Part shown: positions 24,827 through 27,590 of the stretch, in pieces
How positions within the stretch are numbered: position 1 is the stretch's first letter
Layout: each line of letters opens with the position of its first letter
From: an uncultured Lachnospiraceae bacterium
Lineage (GTDB): Bacteria; Bacillota; Clostridia; Lachnospirales; Lachnospiraceae
DNA: 27,590 bases
Assembly (NCBI GenBank): GCA_905209075.1
Contig: CAJLRL010000033.1
Coordinates: 1 to 27,590, forward strand
Direction: 5' to 3'
The notes under the pieces: model-generated
Told to the model about the DNA's origin: nothing
Database searches by the model: none
The model's input: only the letters and a program-made list of their open reading frames with translations
Made by a program: the position numbers and the translations under genes

Positions 24827-24855
24827 TTGATATTTATTCGTTCCTGTGTTACGAT
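24827..24855 (+). promoter_or_regulatory. Candidate promoter of the two-component operon
   Basis: TTGATA (24827-24832) and TACGAT (24850-24855) are 17 bases apart, with TG at 24847-24848 giving an extended -10. Two further TTGACA motifs (24791 and 24819) lie just upstream and could be part of regulator sites. Confidence 0.45.
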
Positions 24856-24900
24856 TATTATATTAATTTGAAGCAACAATTCTACAAAGGAGTATTGCCT

Positions 24901-25812
24901 ATGCAACAATCAGTTAATATAGCTATCTGCGAGGATGAAGCTGCAGAGACGAAGCTGTTGTGTGATATTCTCGACCACAACGACATCAAAAACTCCTATA
25001 CCATCTTTACAGATGCAGACTCATTTCTCGCCTCATACGAACGTGATAAATATGACCTACTGCTCATGGACATATACATGAAAGATTCCATGACAGGCAT
25101 TGAAGCCGTATCTATGATCCGTAAAAAAGATGCCGACATACCTGTCGCTTTCATCACTACCAGCAGGGACCATGCTTTAGAAAGCTACCGCCTGTCAGCC
25201 ATCGGTTATATTGAAAAGCCTGTTTCCGCAGCAGAACTAAACAATGTGCTTCATCTTGCAATGTTAAAGAAGGCTGACGCACCATCCTTATATATAAAAA
25301 GAAATGGAGCATTGGAAAAACTTGCTTTTTCCGATATCATGTACATAGAACAGAGGGGCAGACAAATTTTCATACATATGAAAGACAATACTGAAATTGT
25401 CTGTTATGAAAAGCTATCTGAGCTTTCCAGCCAGCTCCCTGCTGAGCTGTTTTTTCTTCCACACAAAAGCTATGCTGTAAACCTGTCATATGCCATGCAT
25501 ATTGACACAGATTTAAAATGCTTTGTGATGACCGATAATTCAAATATCCCGATCAAAAGAGAGCTGACTGCAAAGGCAAGAAAAGCTCTTGAAAGCTATT
25601 TTTTGAGTATACAAGGAGCCGCCTATGAAAATAACAAGTATAATAAAAAAGCTTCCATTTTCAGTCATAATACTTCTTATAGTAAGCAGCATTCTGCTCA
25701 TATCATCAAAAAACATGATCATGAGCCACGCAAGCTATCCCAGCGCCACAAGCATTACCACTGCATCCGCTGTCGTGGAAGCTGCCGATACATCAGATAC
25801 CAGCACTTATAA
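24901..25812 (+). CDS. LytTR-family response regulator (AgrA-like)
   Basis: A 303-residue cytoplasmic response regulator. I start at the ATG at 24901, with AAAGGAG eight bases upstream, not at an upstream TTG. Receiver domain 5-120: acidic pair EDE at 11-13, phospho-acceptor Asp57 in LLLMDIY, Thr86-Thr87, and Lys106 in YIEKP. LytTR DNA-binding domain 128-236, with FLPHKSYAVNL and IPIKREL. The natural end should be near residue 238 (SYFLSIQG). The frame instead continues for about 62 codons across the start of the kinase gene, adding a His/Arg/Lys-rich tail that looks unselected. The stop may have been lost, or the overlap may be real. It is co-transcribed with the downstream kinase. Confidence 0.88.
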   Translation: MQQSVNIAICEDEAAETKLLCDILDHNDIKNSYTIFTDADSFLASYERDKYDLLLMDIYMKDSMTGIEAVSMIRKKDADIPVAFITTSRDHALESYRLSAIGYIEKPVSAAELNNVLHLAMLKKADAPSLYIKRNGALEKLAFSDIMYIEQRGRQIFIHMKDNTEIVCYEKLSELSSQLPAELFFLPHKSYAVNLSYAMHIDTDLKCFVMTDNSNIPIKRELTAKARKALESYFLSIQGAAYENNKYNKKASIFSHNTSYSKQHSAHIIKKHDHEPRKLSQRHKHYHCIRCRGSCRYIRYQHL

Positions 25813-27472
25813 TGATGAAATAACACTTCCGCACACCTTCAGACACTTAGCATCCCGCACCCATGTCACTGTGACCACAAATATATCACTCAAGGCAGAT
25901 GACCAGATCCTCCTAAAAACTGTTTATTCACCGGCAAAGGTCTATCTGGATGGTGATCTCATATATGAATTTGGCAAAGCCGAAAACTACCCTGCATTTA
26001 TGAAGGATCCCGCTACCGAGCTGTATATGATAAGCACTGACGGTTATAACGGCGACACAGAGCTTCGCATAGAGTACCTGTCACCGGTCACCAGAAGCTC
26101 TCTGACCATATATCCGCCTATCTGCGGAGCGTACAAATCCTTATTTTTTACCTTGTTAAAAACTTATGAATGGTCTTTTTTTATTGCCCTGCTTGAGCTT
26201 GCCGCTGGCATCTTGTTTATTTTTATTGCCCTCCTGCTGTTGTACTATGACATGGATGTATGCAAAATGATATTTCATTTTGGTTTTTTCTCACTCATGG
26301 TCGGCATGTGGTCTATCGGTGAATGTAATTACACCGGAATGATAATAAAAAATCCTACTTTTCTATATTTATGTGCATTTATCGGGCTTTTTTCACAAAT
26401 AATTCCGCTATTATATTTCTGCAAAAGCGCTGTCGGCTTTAAGAATCCAAAACCGATCACCATTGTGACAGAAATCATAACCATACTCGATATTCTTGCA
26501 TGTATATTGCAGCTTTGCGGCATCATCGCATTTTCGCAGAGTATGTACGTGTTCCATGTTATTTTACCGGTTACACTGTGCTTTCTCACAGCATACATAA
26601 TCTATGAGTTTGTCCACAACCAAAATAACCGGGCAAAGCGGATCATGATTCCTGTCGGCATACTGGCAGCCGCTTCATGTGCTGAAATCATCAATTACCT
26701 CACAAAAATCGTATCTTCGCTGTCCTTATTGTCGCAGATCGGGACTATTATTTTTATTGTGATAATGGGAAATATCATGGGACTGAATATAAGCGATATG
26801 GTTAAGATGAAAAAGGAAAATGAGAAGCTTGTCTTTGACATGAATCTTCTCGAAAATTCTCTTGCCGAACAAAAGAAGTACAATGCAATGATTGCAAAAA
26901 ACGAAGAAATAACTAAAAAGCAGCGCCACGATCTGCGCCACCAGCTTATTGTTATTAAAGAACTAGCTGGAAACAAAAATCCATCACTGACAGAATATCT
27001 GGATTCATTGATCTACAGTATACCTCATGTACCAAAAAAATACTGTGAAAACAAGGCTGTCAATTCCATTATATCCCATTATGCTGCCATCTGCGCAGAT
27101 GAAGCCATAATGCTTGAGACAAAGCTTAATGTCCCAGAAAGCGATAATCCGGTTCTCGACAATGACCTGTGTCTGGTATTTGGGAACCTTATTGAAAATG
27201 CCATAGAGGCCTGCAGGCGTCTGAACAATTCCGGCTGCTTTATCCGCCTAAACGCTGATATCCGTTACAAGACGTTAATTATAACCATGGACAACAGCTT
27301 TGACGGGCATTTTACAGTACGCAACGGAAAATACATCTCTTCAAAAAGAAACGATGTCGGTATCGGATTGTCATCCATCCGATCTGTTGCTGTAAAATAT
27401 GGTGGAGAGACTGAATTTAAAACAAAGGATGATGTATTTCAATCGTCCTTATACTTCCAGCTATATAAATAA
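25625..27472 (+). CDS. GHKL (AgrC-like) sensor histidine kinase with 7TM sensor
   Basis: A 615-residue membrane kinase, partner of the preceding response regulator. It begins with a membrane segment (10-30), an extracytoplasmic beta-rich domain (about 60-165; KADDQILLKTVYSPAKVYLDG), then about seven hydrophobic spans (about 185-390), the arrangement of 7TMR-DISM receptors that sense small external ligands such as carbohydrates. A coiled coil (395-430) leads to the H-box QRHDLRHQ (likely phospho-His435), N-box NLIENAIEAC (521-530), G1 around DNSFDG and G2 GIGLSSI (589-595). AAGGAG is placed six bases before the ATG at 25625, so the 188-bp overlap with the response regulator frame is on the regulator side. 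What it senses and whether it controls the adhesin locus are not shown. Confidence 0.9.
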   Translation: MKITSIIKKLPFSVIILLIVSSILLISSKNMIMSHASYPSATSITTASAVVEAADTSDTSTYNDEITLPHTFRHLASRTHVTVTTNISLKADDQILLKTVYSPAKVYLDGDLIYEFGKAENYPAFMKDPATELYMISTDGYNGDTELRIEYLSPVTRSSLTIYPPICGAYKSLFFTLLKTYEWSFFIALLELAAGILFIFIALLLLYYDMDVCKMIFHFGFFSLMVGMWSIGECNYTGMIIKNPTFLYLCAFIGLFSQIIPLLYFCKSAVGFKNPKPITIVTEIITILDILACILQLCGIIAFSQSMYVFHVILPVTLCFLTAYIIYEFVHNQNNRAKRIMIPVGILAAASCAEIINYLTKIVSSLSLLSQIGTIIFIVIMGNIMGLNISDMVKMKKENEKLVFDMNLLENSLAEQKKYNAMIAKNEEITKKQRHDLRHQLIVIKELAGNKNPSLTEYLDSLIYSIPHVPKKYCENKAVNSIISHYAAICADEAIMLETKLNVPESDNPVLDNDLCLVFGNLIENAIEACRRLNNSGCFIRLNADIRYKTLIITMDNSFDGHFTVRNGKYISSKRNDVGIGLSSIRSVAVKYGGETEFKTKDDVFQSSLYFQLYK

Positions 27473-27590
27473 TTGTTTTTTGGGTGTTCGAACCCTCCGA
27501 TGTCTTGCATTAAAAAAACGTCTCTATTCGAGCGATGTACTGGTCAAGCCTTTTTGCAACACTTTGTTCGATAAATACCTACCTGTAACG
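27473..27590. other. Right-end tail without a recognised gene
   Basis: 118 bp follow the kinase. A T-run follows the stop codon but without a convincing stem. The minus strand is open from the window edge to a stop at 27524-27526 (19 codons, ending LTSTSLE), which could be the 3' end of a gene lying outside the window. That is too short to call. Confidence 0.3.

Noticed and set aside
27481..27510. tRNA T-arm-like TTCGAAC flanked by GGG and CCC
   Set aside because: The five-pair T-stem does not form, and no acceptor, D or anticodon arms can be found around it.
27524..27590. 3' end of a minus-strand gene entering from the right edge
   Set aside because: Only 19 codons in frame, with no recognisable motif.

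Overview
The window looks like chromosomal DNA from a low-GC Gram-positive anaerobe of the Lachnospiraceae type (Clostridia). The pointers are the style of the Hsp20, LytTR two-component, BTAD regulator and GGDEF proteins, A/T-rich intergenic DNA, strong AGGAGG-like ribosome binding sites and a CIRCE operator. Genus cannot be fixed from the sequence alone.

The main content is an accessory Sec (aSec, SecA2/SecY2) glycoprotein export locus on the minus strand, about 4.3-23.3 kb. In transcription order it holds: a GT2-GT8 fusion glycosyltransferase; a GtfB-like plus GtfA-like pair (pair 2); a 1162-residue serine-rich repeat adhesin; then secY2-asp1-asp2-asp3-secA2-gtfA-gtfB in the canonical streptococcal order (pair 1 closes the run). 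The last gene is a small two-membrane-span protein that resembles a catalytically decayed SipW/S26B-type signal peptidase. The GtfA/GtfB pairs would start O-GlcNAc on Ser/Thr, the GT2-GT8 enzyme would extend the glycan, Asp2 keeps the acetyltransferase triad positions, and Asp1-3/SecA2/SecY2 would export the adhesin.

The adhesin is unusual. It lacks the long KxYKxGKxW signal peptide and a C-terminal LPXTG. It has a short Gly-containing signal segment and ends in an acidic PLA motif, WWWW, a hydrophobic segment and a basic tail. Its 2-kb Ala-Ser-Thr-Ser tract contains a perfect 245-bp duplication.

Upstream (23.4-27.5 kb) are regulators: a BTAD/SARP-like regulator with a degenerate GGDEF-like C-terminus (minus strand) and, divergent from it, a LytTR response regulator and GHKL sensor kinase (plus strand). 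An 11-bp direct repeat before the adhesin promoter is a plausible operator for the BTAD protein.

The left end (1-3.6 kb) holds wreckage of a Phd/YefM-type antitoxin and of a PD-(D/E)XK (DUF1703-like) protein, then an hsp20 gene under a perfect CIRCE/sigma-A promoter, a hypothetical protein, a lipoprotein, and a membrane diguanylate cyclase whose C-terminal domain resembles that of the BTAD regulator. No rRNA, tRNA, CRISPR array or intact insertion sequence was recognised.
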